64,000 nucleotides of DNA from Bacteriovorax sp. (GTDB lineage Bacteria > Bdellovibrionota > Bacteriovoracia > Bacteriovoracales > Bacteriovoracaceae). The notes under the pieces are model-generated. The model did not search any database. It was not told where the DNA came from and was given only the letters and a program-made list of their open reading frames with translations. The DNA is taken from the NCBI GenBank assembly GCA_014378525.1, contig JACMNL010000026.1, positions 1 to 64,000 on the forward strand, in the 5' to 3' direction. Both the position numbers and the translations under genes were made by a program. Positions 1 through 7,695 of the stretch are shown piece after piece; position 1 is the first letter of the stretch; every line of letters starts with the position of its first letter.

Positions 1-21
1 CCCTTTTGATGTAAGTCTCAT
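1..21 (-). CDS. Rrf2-family transcriptional regulator, first 7 codons only
   Basis: Only the first seven codons lie in the window, reading MRLTSKG on the minus strand. This matches the usual opening of Rrf2-family regulators (IscR, NsrR and relatives start MRLT-KG). A strong ribosome binding site, GGAGG, sits 7 bases before the ATG. Family members bind DNA through an N-terminal winged helix and often carry an iron-sulphur cluster; whether this one does cannot be told. The gene runs off the left edge. The identification rests on seven residues plus the binding site, so it is tentative. Confidence 0.5.
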
Positions 22-384
22 TGGTCTTCCTCCATAAAAAATCCAATTGATCGTAACTAAAACTTTGAGAGATTAAATTGTCGAGAGATGCGTGTGTCTG
101 TCTACTTTAAGAAGAGCTAATCCTTGCCCGTCTCCTAACCTTTGTGATCTAATTCTCTTCTCAAAGAATCAATCTAACAATAATAGTATGACGTCTGGGA
201 AACGGAGAAGTCAACAACCTATTTTACAGTTTTATTGGTAAGGTATTGATATTAAGGTAATTTAAAGCGTTAAGATCGGGTGATTCCCGAATAAGTCCGA
301 TGGTTTAGGTCACTTGATTCGATGCAATTTATTGATGCAAAAATAATTTATCGGAGTGTTTTAATCGGAAGAATTTGCCTAGTA
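22..384. other. Left intergenic region
   Basis: This 363-base stretch separates tsaE from the Rrf2-type gene, both on the minus strand. I see no open reading frame of useful length, no tRNA and no clear terminator hairpin after tsaE. It probably holds the promoter and a leader of roughly 150 bases for the regulator gene at the edge. Confidence 0.5.
185..214 (-). promoter_or_regulatory. Candidate promoter for the Rrf2-type gene
   Basis: On the minus strand TTGACT (209-214) is followed after 18 bases by CATACT (185-190). The first matches the -35 consensus well and the second matches the -10 consensus at four of six positions. An alternative -10, TACTAT, lies 2 bases further on. The gene start is far downstream (base 21), so a second promoter closer in is possible. 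Confidence 0.3.
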
Positions 385-810
385 TCAGACGATTTTTGTC
401 AGAAGAAAATTGCGAGAATTGTTCTCATTGATTTCAATTTTTAATTGATAGTATTTAAACTCATCACCAATAATTCTTTGAAGCTGATTAAGATATGGCA
501 TCCCCCATTCAATGAGAAAATAATCTTTCTCCTCTAAATACATCGGTATTTCCAGATGTATCAACTCTTCCTTTTTTTCTATTCTATAAAGATCAGCATG
601 CAGAAGATTGTCGACTTCATTGATGATTGAATACGTTGGAGAACTCGTTTCTTTTCTATCGAGAAAAATTTTCGCGAACGTCGTTTTACCTGCGCCAACC
701 ACTCCATCGAGAATGATCACACTTGGAGGTTCAATAACCTCTTTCATCTCATTGGCAATATTGCCCAGATCTGATTCTAAAACTTTTTTCCAGGCGCGAA
801 CTAAACTCAT
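385..810 (-). CDS. tsaE: tRNA threonylcarbamoyladenosine biosynthesis ATPase TsaE
   Basis: TsaE is the small P-loop ATPase that works with TsaB and TsaD to place threonylcarbamoyl on A37 of ANN-decoding tRNAs in the cytoplasm. The 141 residues hold the Walker A motif GVVGAGKTT near residue 36, then SSPTYSIINEV and HADLYRI, which are signature stretches of the family. Length is normal (about 140-160). The start has AAAGGT about 7 bases upstream. It is the last gene of the minus-strand operon, 15 bases after pdxJ, and no terminator is obvious downstream. Confidence 0.93.
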   Translation of the reverse strand: MSLVRAWKKVLESDLGNIANEMKEVIEPPSVIILDGVVGAGKTTFAKIFLDRKETSSPTYSIINEVDNLLHADLYRIEKKEELIHLEIPMYLEEKDYFLIEWGMPYLNQLQRIIGDEFKYYQLKIEINENNSRNFLLTKIV

Positions 811-825
811 TGTGACCTTTCTTTT

Positions 826-1581
826 TTATTTTAGAGGATGAGCTTCAAAAACAGTTTTTAGATTCTTCACTGTATTTGAAAGGCCGTTAAAAAGAGCATG
901 GCAGATAATCCAGTGGCCGATATTATACTCTTCGAAAATTTTTGATTCTAAAAGCGGTACTACAGATTCATCTGTTAAACCGTGACCGGCATGAGTCGCA
1001 ATTTTACGAGTCGCTAAAAACTCTTTTGCTGCTCTGTATTGCTCGATGAACTTACTGACGTCATCACCATTGGCAAAAACGCGCGCATACTCACCTGTGT
1101 GAACTTCGACAGCGTCAATATTTAATTGTGATGCTCTGATAAGCACTTCAATTTTTGCTTCAAGAAATAATGATATTTTTACATCTTTAATTGAGCTCTT
1201 TAATTTTTTAACAGCTTCTTCAATGCGAATAAAGTTGGCGTCGTCCAGTAAATCAAGTCCGCCTTCTGTCGTTTTTTCCTGACGTTTTTCAGGGACTAAA
1301 CATATCCATTCCGGAGTTGAAGCAATGGCAATCTCCACGATCTCAGGGTCTACACCCATCTCAAGATTGAGAGGTTTTCCGAATCGTTTTGTCACAAGAC
1401 GAACAGTTTCCACATCAGTGTCCTGAATATGTCTTCTGTCTTCACGAAGGTGAATTGTAATCTGATCAGCACCGTTTAATAACGACACTTGAGCGGCATC
1501 AACTACACTTGGATAATCTTCTCCGCGCGCTTGCCTTAAAGTCGCCACGTGGTCAATATTTACGCCTAAACGAGGTACCAT
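826..1581 (-). CDS. pdxJ: Pyridoxine 5'-phosphate synthase PdxJ
   Basis: PdxJ condenses 3-amino-2-oxopropyl phosphate (made by PdxA) with deoxyxylulose 5-phosphate to give pyridoxine 5'-phosphate, the last ring-forming step of the DXP-dependent vitamin B6 route. The 251-residue TIM barrel opens with VNIDHVATLRQARG, has EDRRHIQ near residue 47, the glutamate-bearing EMGV segment, and HAGHGL near residue 198, all conserved. AGGAG lies 5 bases before the ATG. It sits 8 bases after glmM in the same operon; the presence of pdxJ implies the DXP-type B6 pathway rather than PdxST. Confidence 0.96.
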   Translation of the reverse strand: MVPRLGVNIDHVATLRQARGEDYPSVVDAAQVSLLNGADQITIHLREDRRHIQDTDVETVRLVTKRFGKPLNLEMGVDPEIVEIAIASTPEWICLVPEKRQEKTTEGGLDLLDDANFIRIEEAVKKLKSSIKDVKISLFLEAKIEVLIRASQLNIDAVEVHTGEYARVFANGDDVSKFIEQYRAAKEFLATRKIATHAGHGLTDESVVPLLESKIFEEYNIGHWIICHALFNGLSNTVKNLKTVFEAHPLK

Positions 1582-1589
1582 TAGAACTC

Positions 1590-2957
1590 CTAACCAATTT
1601 CTTTTGTTACGACTTGAATTAATCGATTACATTCTGATTCAACTAACTCCGCATTGTCACCTTCAACCATGACACGTAGAAGTGGCTCAGTGCCTGAGTA
1701 ACGAAGAAGGACACGGCCTTTGCCATGCATTTTCTTCTCTGCTTCTTTTGTAGCGTCTTCAATGGCCTTCACTGTTTCCAGAGGCGGTTTATTTTTTACC
1801 ACAACATTTTTAATAAATTGTGGAAACAATTCAATCTCACTCACAAGATCTTTAAGCGACATATTAAAATACTTCATCGCTTCAATAACTTTTAATCCAC
1901 CGAGTGATCCATCCCCTGTCGTTGAATGTTTGCTGAAAATAATATGCCCAGATGGCTCTCCACCCAGGATACAGTTATTCGCACGCATATACTCGATAAT
2001 GTATCTGTCACCCACTTTAGTTCTGTAAAAATTTAATCCAAGAGCTTTAATATAAAGCTCAAGACCTAAATTCGACATGACAGTTCCGACAACTGTATCG
2101 CCTTTTTTAAGTTCACCACGGGCAAGCATTAATTTTGCAAACAGCCCTATAAGTTTATCACCATCTACTACAGTTCCCTCTTGATCGATAACAGAAACTC
2201 TATCGCCGTCTCCATCGATACAAATACCGATGTCCGCTCTGTATTTTAAAACTTCAGCACGTGCTGCTTCAGGGTGAAGAGAACCGCATGCTTTGTTGAT
2301 GTTTTCCCCGTTCGGACTAATTCCGATAGAAAAAACTTCAGCGCCCAGTTCATGAAAAATCATCGGCGTTACTTTGTAACCAGCACCATTCGCACAGTCT
2401 AAGACAATTCTCATTCCATCCAGATCGTAATCATGCCCAAGCGCAGATTTAACCTGAACAATATATCGTCCGTAAACTTCTTTAAGTCTTTCAGCATTTC
2501 CCAACTGACCTGCGTATTTCACCGGCATTAAATCTGGATTTAGAATTAATTTTTCCAGTTCAAGTTCTATCGCATCCGGAAGTTTATTTCCTTTACCGTC
2601 GAAAATTTTAATCCCGTTATCCTGAAAATGATTGTGAGAAGCGGAGATCATAACTCCGGCATCTGCACGCATAGAGTGAGTCACGAATGCCACACCTGGT
2701 GTAGGCAGAGGTCCGGTTAATATAACCTCTCCCCCTTGAGAACAGACACCTGAAGCAAAGGCCATCTCGAGCATATAACAAGAAAGGCGCGTATCCTTAC
2801 CAACGATGATGATAGGTTTTGTATTGTTAGGATTGATTGATTGAAAATGGAAAGTCACTGCTCTTCCCAATGCCGTTGCAATTTCTGCAGTCATTGGATA
2901 AGCGTTGGCCTTACCGCGAATTCCGTCCGTTCCGAAAAGTTTTCTCTCCGTCGTCAT
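1590..2957 (-). CDS. glmM: Phosphoglucosamine mutase GlmM
   Basis: GlmM converts glucosamine-6-phosphate to glucosamine-1-phosphate, feeding UDP-GlcNAc for peptidoglycan and lipopolysaccharide. All four alpha-D-phosphohexomutase signatures are visible in 455 residues: LFGTDGIRGKAN at the N-terminus, the phosphoserine loop SASHNHFQDNG near residue 105, the metal-binding DGDGDR near residue 248, the sugar-binding GGEPSGH and the C-terminal RYSGTEPLLRV. The start has AAGGAA about 6 bases upstream. It follows ybbR by 2 bases; the cdaA-ybbR-glmM order is the classical one of Firmicutes. Confidence 0.97.
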   Translation of the reverse strand: MTTERKLFGTDGIRGKANAYPMTAEIATALGRAVTFHFQSINPNNTKPIIIVGKDTRLSCYMLEMAFASGVCSQGGEVILTGPLPTPGVAFVTHSMRADAGVMISASHNHFQDNGIKIFDGKGNKLPDAIELELEKLILNPDLMPVKYAGQLGNAERLKEVYGRYIVQVKSALGHDYDLDGMRIVLDCANGAGYKVTPMIFHELGAEVFSIGISPNGENINKACGSLHPEAARAEVLKYRADIGICIDGDGDRVSVIDQEGTVVDGDKLIGLFAKLMLARGELKKGDTVVGTVMSNLGLELYIKALGLNFYRTKVGDRYIIEYMRANNCILGGEPSGHIIFSKHSTTGDGSLGGLKVIEAMKYFNMSLKDLVSEIELFPQFIKNVVVKNKPPLETVKAIEDATKEAEKKMHGKGRVLLRYSGTEPLLRVMVEGDNAELVESECNRLIQVVTKEIG

Positions 2958-2959
2958 AC

Positions 2960-3643
2960 TTATTCCTTTTTAATATCGGCCCTTTTAGGGATAGTCAGTT
3001 GTACTTTATATTTTAATCTTACTCTAGGATTTTCTTCAAATGATAAACGCGGGTCAATTTCGTCCAGTGGAACAGTAATCGTTCCTTCTTCCTTATCAAT
3101 ATTTGATAAATTTACTGGATTAGTATCAATGCGCGACAATTTTTTTATCACATCAATCGGGCCCTTGATCATGATGTTTTGGGGATCAACACTTACTTCT
3201 TTAAATTTTTTATCGTAACCCATATTACCGATGTAGGTCACATGAACCGGAAGCTCCATCATCACCATACGGTCGATTTCAATGTTCGCTTCGCGTGGTC
3301 TCATCTCTAAAATATCCACGCCGAAAGGTACCGCAATTTGTGAAGGATGATAAAGCACTTTAAAATTTTTCCCGAATTTTTTGTAATACGGATTTAAATC
3401 CACAGTCAGCTTTTCTTTATTCGAAAAAACATTTCCAATAAATGCTTTTGATCCTTTCAGTTTCAGAGTCAATTCTCTGTCTGCAAGACTTGCCACTGCA
3501 AAGCCCTTAGGGACAATAAACTGAATCGTGATTTTTTTTTCAATTTCTACCGGCTCAGAATTCAAGACGTAAAACCATAACGACACTGCAAAAAAGATCG
3601 CAATGATTTTTAAAGAATGTCTTTGGGCCTTTTCTAATTTCAA
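2960..3643 (-). CDS. YbbR/CdaR-like membrane-anchored protein
   Basis: A 227-residue protein with one N-terminal membrane segment (about residues 10-28, IIAIFFAVSLWFYVL) followed by YbbR-type beta repeats. In Firmicutes the YbbR protein CdaR binds and modulates the diadenylate cyclase CdaA from outside the membrane. The Firmicutes proteins often carry up to four repeats; this one has room for about two. The start is TTG, overlapping the TGA stop of cdaA, which suggests translational coupling. Position between cdaA and glmM strongly supports the assignment; the effect on cyclase activity here is inferred. Confidence 0.85.
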   Translation of the reverse strand: MKLEKAQRHSLKIIAIFFAVSLWFYVLNSEPVEIEKKITIQFIVPKGFAVASLADRELTLKLKGSKAFIGNVFSNKEKLTVDLNPYYKKFGKNFKVLYHPSQIAVPFGVDILEMRPREANIEIDRMVMMELPVHVTYIGNMGYDKKFKEVSVDPQNIMIKGPIDVIKKLSRIDTNPVNLSNIDKEEGTITVPLDEIDPRLSFEENPRVRLKYKVQLTIPKRADIKKE

Positions 3644-4455
3644 CGAACGATGTCCTTTGTCTTGATCGGTCTAAGTGCACTGTCCAGACTTTCATTGCTC
3701 CAGATGTGACGAAGATACTGGCCAAGTTCTTTTTCAGACTTGCACAGATAAAAGATTCCCTCTACACATAGATTAATCTTACCACTTTCTTCAGAACAAG
3801 TAATAACTAGTGCATCGGTAACTTCTGTCAGCCCCAGGGCCGCTCTGTGGCGGGTACCAAGGTGTCGCTCAATATCGAAATTTTTTGAAAGCGGAAGGAA
3901 ACACCCCGCTGCAGTTAACTTAGAGTTTTGCAAAATGATCGCACCGTCGTGAAGAGAAGAACTCGATTCGAAGATCGAATAAATAATATCCGAATGGATT
4001 CTAGAGTCCAGACGTGTGCCTGTGTTAATATAGTTGAGCAAACCATGCGTACGTTCAATAACAATCAGAGCGCCAATTTTCTCTCGCGAAAGAGCACCGC
4101 AGGCCTCGACGATTTCATCAATTTCAAAATCGTGTTCGTCTTTTGAAAATACTGTCAGAATATTTCTTTTTGTTCCTACAGATGCCAGGGCACTTCTGAA
4201 CTGGTCCTGAAACAAAACGACGACGATGATAAAAAATGAATCAAAAAAATGAGCAAGTACCCAGTTCAGTGAATAAAGCTTGAAGGTAATCCCCAGCCAG
4301 AAAAGACCAAACAGGAATCCAAGGCCCACAATCATTTGTGCGGCCTTAGTCCCTCTTACAATTAAAAGTAATTGATAAATGAGAATAGCAACGATCAGGA
4401 TATCTATGAAATCTTTGATATTGAGATGATTAAAAAATGGGCTTAGAAAAGACAT
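3640..4455 (-). CDS. cdaA: Diadenylate cyclase CdaA (c-di-AMP synthase)
   Basis: CdaA makes c-di-AMP from two ATP. The 271-residue protein has three N-terminal membrane segments (about residues 15-35, 38-58 and 66-85) and a DisA_N catalytic domain. The two diagnostic motifs are present: DGAIIL near residue 168 and RHRAALG near residue 202. ATG follows TAGGA at 7 bases. It heads the conserved cdaA-ybbR-glmM block and is preceded 12 bases upstream by a PilZ-GAF-AAA regulator. In other bacteria c-di-AMP controls potassium, turgor and wall homeostasis; its targets in this lineage are unknown to me. Confidence 0.95.
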   Translation of the reverse strand: MSFLSPFFNHLNIKDFIDILIVAILIYQLLLIVRGTKAAQMIVGLGFLFGLFWLGITFKLYSLNWVLAHFFDSFFIIVVVLFQDQFRSALASVGTKRNILTVFSKDEHDFEIDEIVEACGALSREKIGALIVIERTHGLLNYINTGTRLDSRIHSDIIYSIFESSSSLHDGAIILQNSKLTAAGCFLPLSKNFDIERHLGTRHRAALGLTEVTDALVITCSEESGKINLCVEGIFYLCKSEKELGQYLRHIWSNESLDSALRPIKTKDIVR

Positions 4456-4467
4456 GAGTCTATCCTA

Positions 4468-6438
4468 CTAAGCTGCACTTAAAAATTCATCATCTTCTTT
4501 CATAAATCTTAAACGTTCTTCTTCAGAAAGGTTCAGCGATTTTAAAATCTCTGTACTCATCAGGAGTTTCTTTCTTAATGCTTCACGGCTGATGCCCATG
4601 GCCTTAGCAGCTTTCGACTTGTTTCCATTACATCTTCTGATTTCTGAATGGATCATTTCGCGCTCAACAAGGGACATACGGTCCTTCAGTGAAATATTGT
4701 GGTCAGAGACGAATGGCAGGTCACCGAACATTCTCTTCTTTTCAGAAAGGTCAACTAAAGGTGATGCTGAATCTTCAATCTCAATATCAGTGATCACGTG
4801 CGCCTTAGGATTGTACATTACAGCACGTTCAACACACAGGCGAAGTTCTTTTATGTTTCCCGGCCAGTCATATTTCTTTAGCTTCTCCATTAATTTTGGA
4901 GCAAACGATTTAAGAAGTAATCCTTCTTTTTTACATTCAGCTTTTAAGAAATAATCGCAAAGCATATCGATATCATCTCCACGGCGGCGTAACGGCTCCA
5001 TGAAAACTGTCGCTTTTGAAATGTATTCATAAAGCTCGCGGTCGAACTCTCCCGTAGCTACTAATACTCCAAGGTCTCTTGTTGTCGTTGCAACGATACG
5101 AACGTCCAGCGCAAATTTTGTATCCGGAATGTGACGGCTCTTAAAAACGTCCATCAGCATTTTCTGGTTTTTCATTGAAAGGGCCCAAACTTCATGGAGC
5201 TGAACAGTTCCGCCCATGCAAGTAATAAGCTTGCATATACTTTCATCAGGGCCGAAGAGCATTGCTCCCACTCCGTCCTGATCTTTTGAAGCACAGTCGA
5301 TAACTTCAAATGCTTTTAATCCACGCTGCCCTTCAACGTGAAGAATTTTTGAATAAAGAGATTTACCTACACCGCGCTCTCCGTGAATTAATACCGGCGC
5401 CTCGATATCTTTTAGTTTCACGATTGTACTTCTTAAAGAAGCTACGTGAGGAACTTTTCCGATAAGTGCATTTTTTCTGTCAAAAGGATTCGAAAATCTT
5501 CTGACAAGTGACTTATCCGACATTGGATTAAAATTGTAAAATACAGAAGAAAAAATCAACGATAAAACTTTCATCGTCTTTTCATCTTCAGTAGAAAATC
5601 TGTCGTCGTTTCTCTTGTTTAAAACTTCGATTACACCAATGATTTTATCTTCACGGTTGTGAATCGGGTGACAGATAATTGATTTAGTCTCAAAACCAAA
5701 TTTCATATCAAACGCTCCATTAAAGCGCGAGCTATCATGAATTGTATCGATGTTCAGAGCTACACCTGTTGTAAAAACAGATCCGGCAATCCCTACGCGA
5801 TAATCGAATTTCAATTGTTCTTTTCTGATCCCCAATGCACAAACGGCCTCAAGCTCGTTTGTTTCGGGGTTAATTAAAAATAATGAAGCTCTTTGAGCAT
5901 TTAAAATTCTGATCACTTCATCCAGCATCGATTCAATGAACCCTTCTTTATCACCAAAGTGAGTGATGTCTTTAAAGAGTGATAATAAAAGTGAGAAGAT
6001 CTCAAATCCATCTGTCGCTTTTGTGTAGCGTTCTTTAATGGCAGAATCAATAAGGCAGTTTTTTAGTCTTTCAGATGAAAAACCTAAAATATAATGCTCC
6101 AGGAATTTTGCAATCCCCTTTTCTTCTTCAATTTCAATTCCGTAAATAATTTTCTGGTCATCCATCGTCTGTGAAAATGCACGCACAACTTTTCCTGTTA
6201 GGTCCATGTGATGTTTTTTAAACTGTAATGAAATGGTAATTTCACGTCCGACAGAAATTCTCTCTGCTGTGGCAAAACCCAAACCAGTTAAACTGATATC
6301 GATCAATTTAGCATCATCAATATATTCTAGCGGCCCCTTGTCTCTCGAAATTTGTACGAGAAATCTAAGGTCATCTGCCTCTTCAACAGGAATTCTGAAT
6401 GATTGGTAAAACTTAAATTCAGAAAAACTTGCTAACAT
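4468..6438 (-). CDS. PilZ-GAF-AAA-Fis regulator with degenerate sigma-54 activator domain
   Basis: This 656-residue protein has an N-terminal PilZ domain (about 10-120, with DISLTGLGF matching the D/N-x-S-x-x-G motif; a clear RxxxR motif is not evident), a GAF domain (about 150-300, with an NKRNDDRFSTEDE stretch fitting the NKFDE cyclic-nucleotide GAF signature), an AAA+ domain (about 325-545) and a Fis-type helix-turn-helix (about 598-622, GNKSKAAKAMGISREALRKKL). Walker A (GERGVGKS) is intact, but the GAFTGA sigma-54 contact loop is missing and Walker B reads GGTVQLHEV rather than GGTLFLDE. It therefore probably binds DNA and senses second messengers without classical sigma-54 activation. 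AGGAG lies 7 bases before the ATG. It heads the cdaA operon. Confidence 0.85.
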   Translation of the reverse strand: MLASFSEFKFYQSFRIPVEEADDLRFLVQISRDKGPLEYIDDAKLIDISLTGLGFATAERISVGREITISLQFKKHHMDLTGKVVRAFSQTMDDQKIIYGIEIEEEKGIAKFLEHYILGFSSERLKNCLIDSAIKERYTKATDGFEIFSLLLSLFKDITHFGDKEGFIESMLDEVIRILNAQRASLFLINPETNELEAVCALGIRKEQLKFDYRVGIAGSVFTTGVALNIDTIHDSSRFNGAFDMKFGFETKSIICHPIHNREDKIIGVIEVLNKRNDDRFSTEDEKTMKVLSLIFSSVFYNFNPMSDKSLVRRFSNPFDRKNALIGKVPHVASLRSTIVKLKDIEAPVLIHGERGVGKSLYSKILHVEGQRGLKAFEVIDCASKDQDGVGAMLFGPDESICKLITCMGGTVQLHEVWALSMKNQKMLMDVFKSRHIPDTKFALDVRIVATTTRDLGVLVATGEFDRELYEYISKATVFMEPLRRRGDDIDMLCDYFLKAECKKEGLLLKSFAPKLMEKLKKYDWPGNIKELRLCVERAVMYNPKAHVITDIEIEDSASPLVDLSEKKRMFGDLPFVSDHNISLKDRMSLVEREMIHSEIRRCNGNKSKAAKAMGISREALRKKLLMSTEILKSLNLSEEERLRFMKEDDEFLSAA

Positions 6439-6509
6439 AATAGACTCCTAACAGTAAACGTATTCACTCAAGAGTCTTATCGTTCATAAAGATTGAAAAC
6501 TTGAATTTT

Positions 6510-6529
6510 GTGCCAATTAAAATTTGCAC
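6510..6529. promoter_or_regulatory. Imperfect 20-bp palindrome upstream of the PilZ-GAF-AAA gene
   Basis: GTGCcAATTAAAATTtGCAC is a 20-base dyad with a single mismatched symmetric pair, lying about 72 bases upstream of the regulator start on the minus strand. Its position suits an operator. I see no sigma-54 -24/-12 element there: TTGGCAC occurs on the minus strand but the matching GC at -12 is absent. Confidence 0.3.
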
Positions 6530-6580
6530 GTCTTGATTTTAAAAACTTAAAATATTGAATTATTTGAAAAGTTGACGGAA

Positions 6581-7642
6581 TTAGTTCGGAACTAAACCTG
6601 GATTATCAGCGGGCTCGTTCTTAAAAGTCTCAGGCGCCTTTGCAACATCCTGACGAAGATTATGAACCACTAATTTATGCATGGCCTCTCTAAAAAGATT
6701 CCAGTACTCAACGCTCTTTCTTGGATCAGATGATGGAAGCTCTAATGTATAAGTCGGAATGTTTCTTTCCTGTCCTGCCCAGTTTCCAAGTGAGCCTGGA
6801 AAAAATGGATAGTCCTTAATGTTGTACCCGGCAGCATCTTTACTCATCTGGATTAGAAGCTCCTGCGCTTTACCTCCATCGAGTCCATTCGTTGCCGAGT
6901 GCTGGGGACCATCATAGTCAAGAAGTGTTAATGGCGAGTGCACAGAAACAATCTTATCCGGGTTAAAACGCTTAATTAAGTTAACCTGGAAAACAACTTC
7001 CGGTTCACTATTAGGTCTCTCACCTGGATTTCTTCGTTTATCTCTTTTGAATTTTGTCAGCCACATCTTGCGTGCTTCGATCTGCCAGTCTTTCGTCGGA
7101 AAATTTCTGTTGGGGTCTATTCCGCGTGCATTCATGCGCGAAGGTTTTGCTTTAAAATAAGAATCCGGATTTACCAATGGTGATACGAGAACAACTTTGT
7201 TGTGGAAGTCTTTTGCTCTTTCCGGATCAGCATAAGCTGTGCGCAGATAGTACATGATATCGAAACAAAATTTCACCGGTGTAATTTCATCACCGTGAAC
7301 ACCACACATAATGATCGTCACATCTTTATCTTTAAAACTTTCTTTGTTCTCATCACTGACGTCGCCGAACACTGTCCACATTAATGGATTACCTAAAACA
7401 GAATTTCTGTAATGGCTCCATTTAAAATCAGCGCACTCACTTTTGTCCCAGCCGTATTTCTTAAAACTTTTTTCAAGTTTTTCGCAGTAAGATTTAATTT
7501 CGGAAGTCATACCATTTTCAACAGCTGGTGGAGCTGCAGGTGCTACTGGTGCAGCAGCAGGGGCCGACTGCGCAAACAAGACTACATTTACTGAAAACAG
7601 TAAGGTGATACTAAATAGAATTAATACATGACGAGGTTTCAT
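6581..7642 (-). CDS. Secreted M14-family zinc peptidase, MpaA-like
   Basis: A 353-residue exported metallopeptidase. A signal peptide is clear (about residues 1-25, LILFSITLLFSVNVVLFAQ), followed by an Ala/Pro-rich linker. Zinc ligands of the M14 fold are visible: HGDE in GVHGDEITP near residue 116 (H..E pair) and the third histidine in SVHSP near residue 234. The catalytic glutamate lies in YTLELPSS near residue 310. The GSLGNWAGQE stretch resembles murein tripeptide amidases of the MpaA type, which cleave the gamma-Glu-mesoDAP bond. In a predatory lineage it could act on own or prey wall fragments; the substrate is inferred. It is a single gene divergent from the ATP-grasp gene. Confidence 0.82.
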   Translation of the reverse strand: MKPRHVLILFSITLLFSVNVVLFAQSAPAAAPVAPAAPPAVENGMTSEIKSYCEKLEKSFKKYGWDKSECADFKWSHYRNSVLGNPLMWTVFGDVSDENKESFKDKDVTIIMCGVHGDEITPVKFCFDIMYYLRTAYADPERAKDFHNKVVLVSPLVNPDSYFKAKPSRMNARGIDPNRNFPTKDWQIEARKMWLTKFKRDKRRNPGERPNSEPEVVFQVNLIKRFNPDKIVSVHSPLTLLDYDGPQHSATNGLDGGKAQELLIQMSKDAAGYNIKDYPFFPGSLGNWAGQERNIPTYTLELPSSDPRKSVEYWNLFREAMHKLVVHNLRQDVAKAPETFKNEPADNPGLVPN

Positions 7643-7695
7643 TATGAGTGTTATTATACCTTTTAAAGAAGAAAGAATTCAATGCAAATAAGTGA

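Noticed and set aside
22-384. tRNA or small RNA in the left spacer
   Set aside because: No cloverleaf, no terminator hairpin and no T-tract were found.
608-841. 77-aa plus-strand ORF over tsaE
   Set aside because: It is antisense to a clear TsaE gene, shows no family features, and has no supporting ribosome binding site.
1720-2028. 102-aa plus-strand ORF over glmM
   Set aside because: Shadow frame of a well-conserved gene.
6439-6580. Sigma-54 promoter before the PilZ-GAF-AAA gene
   Set aside because: TTGGCAC is present on the minus strand but no GC follows at the required spacing.
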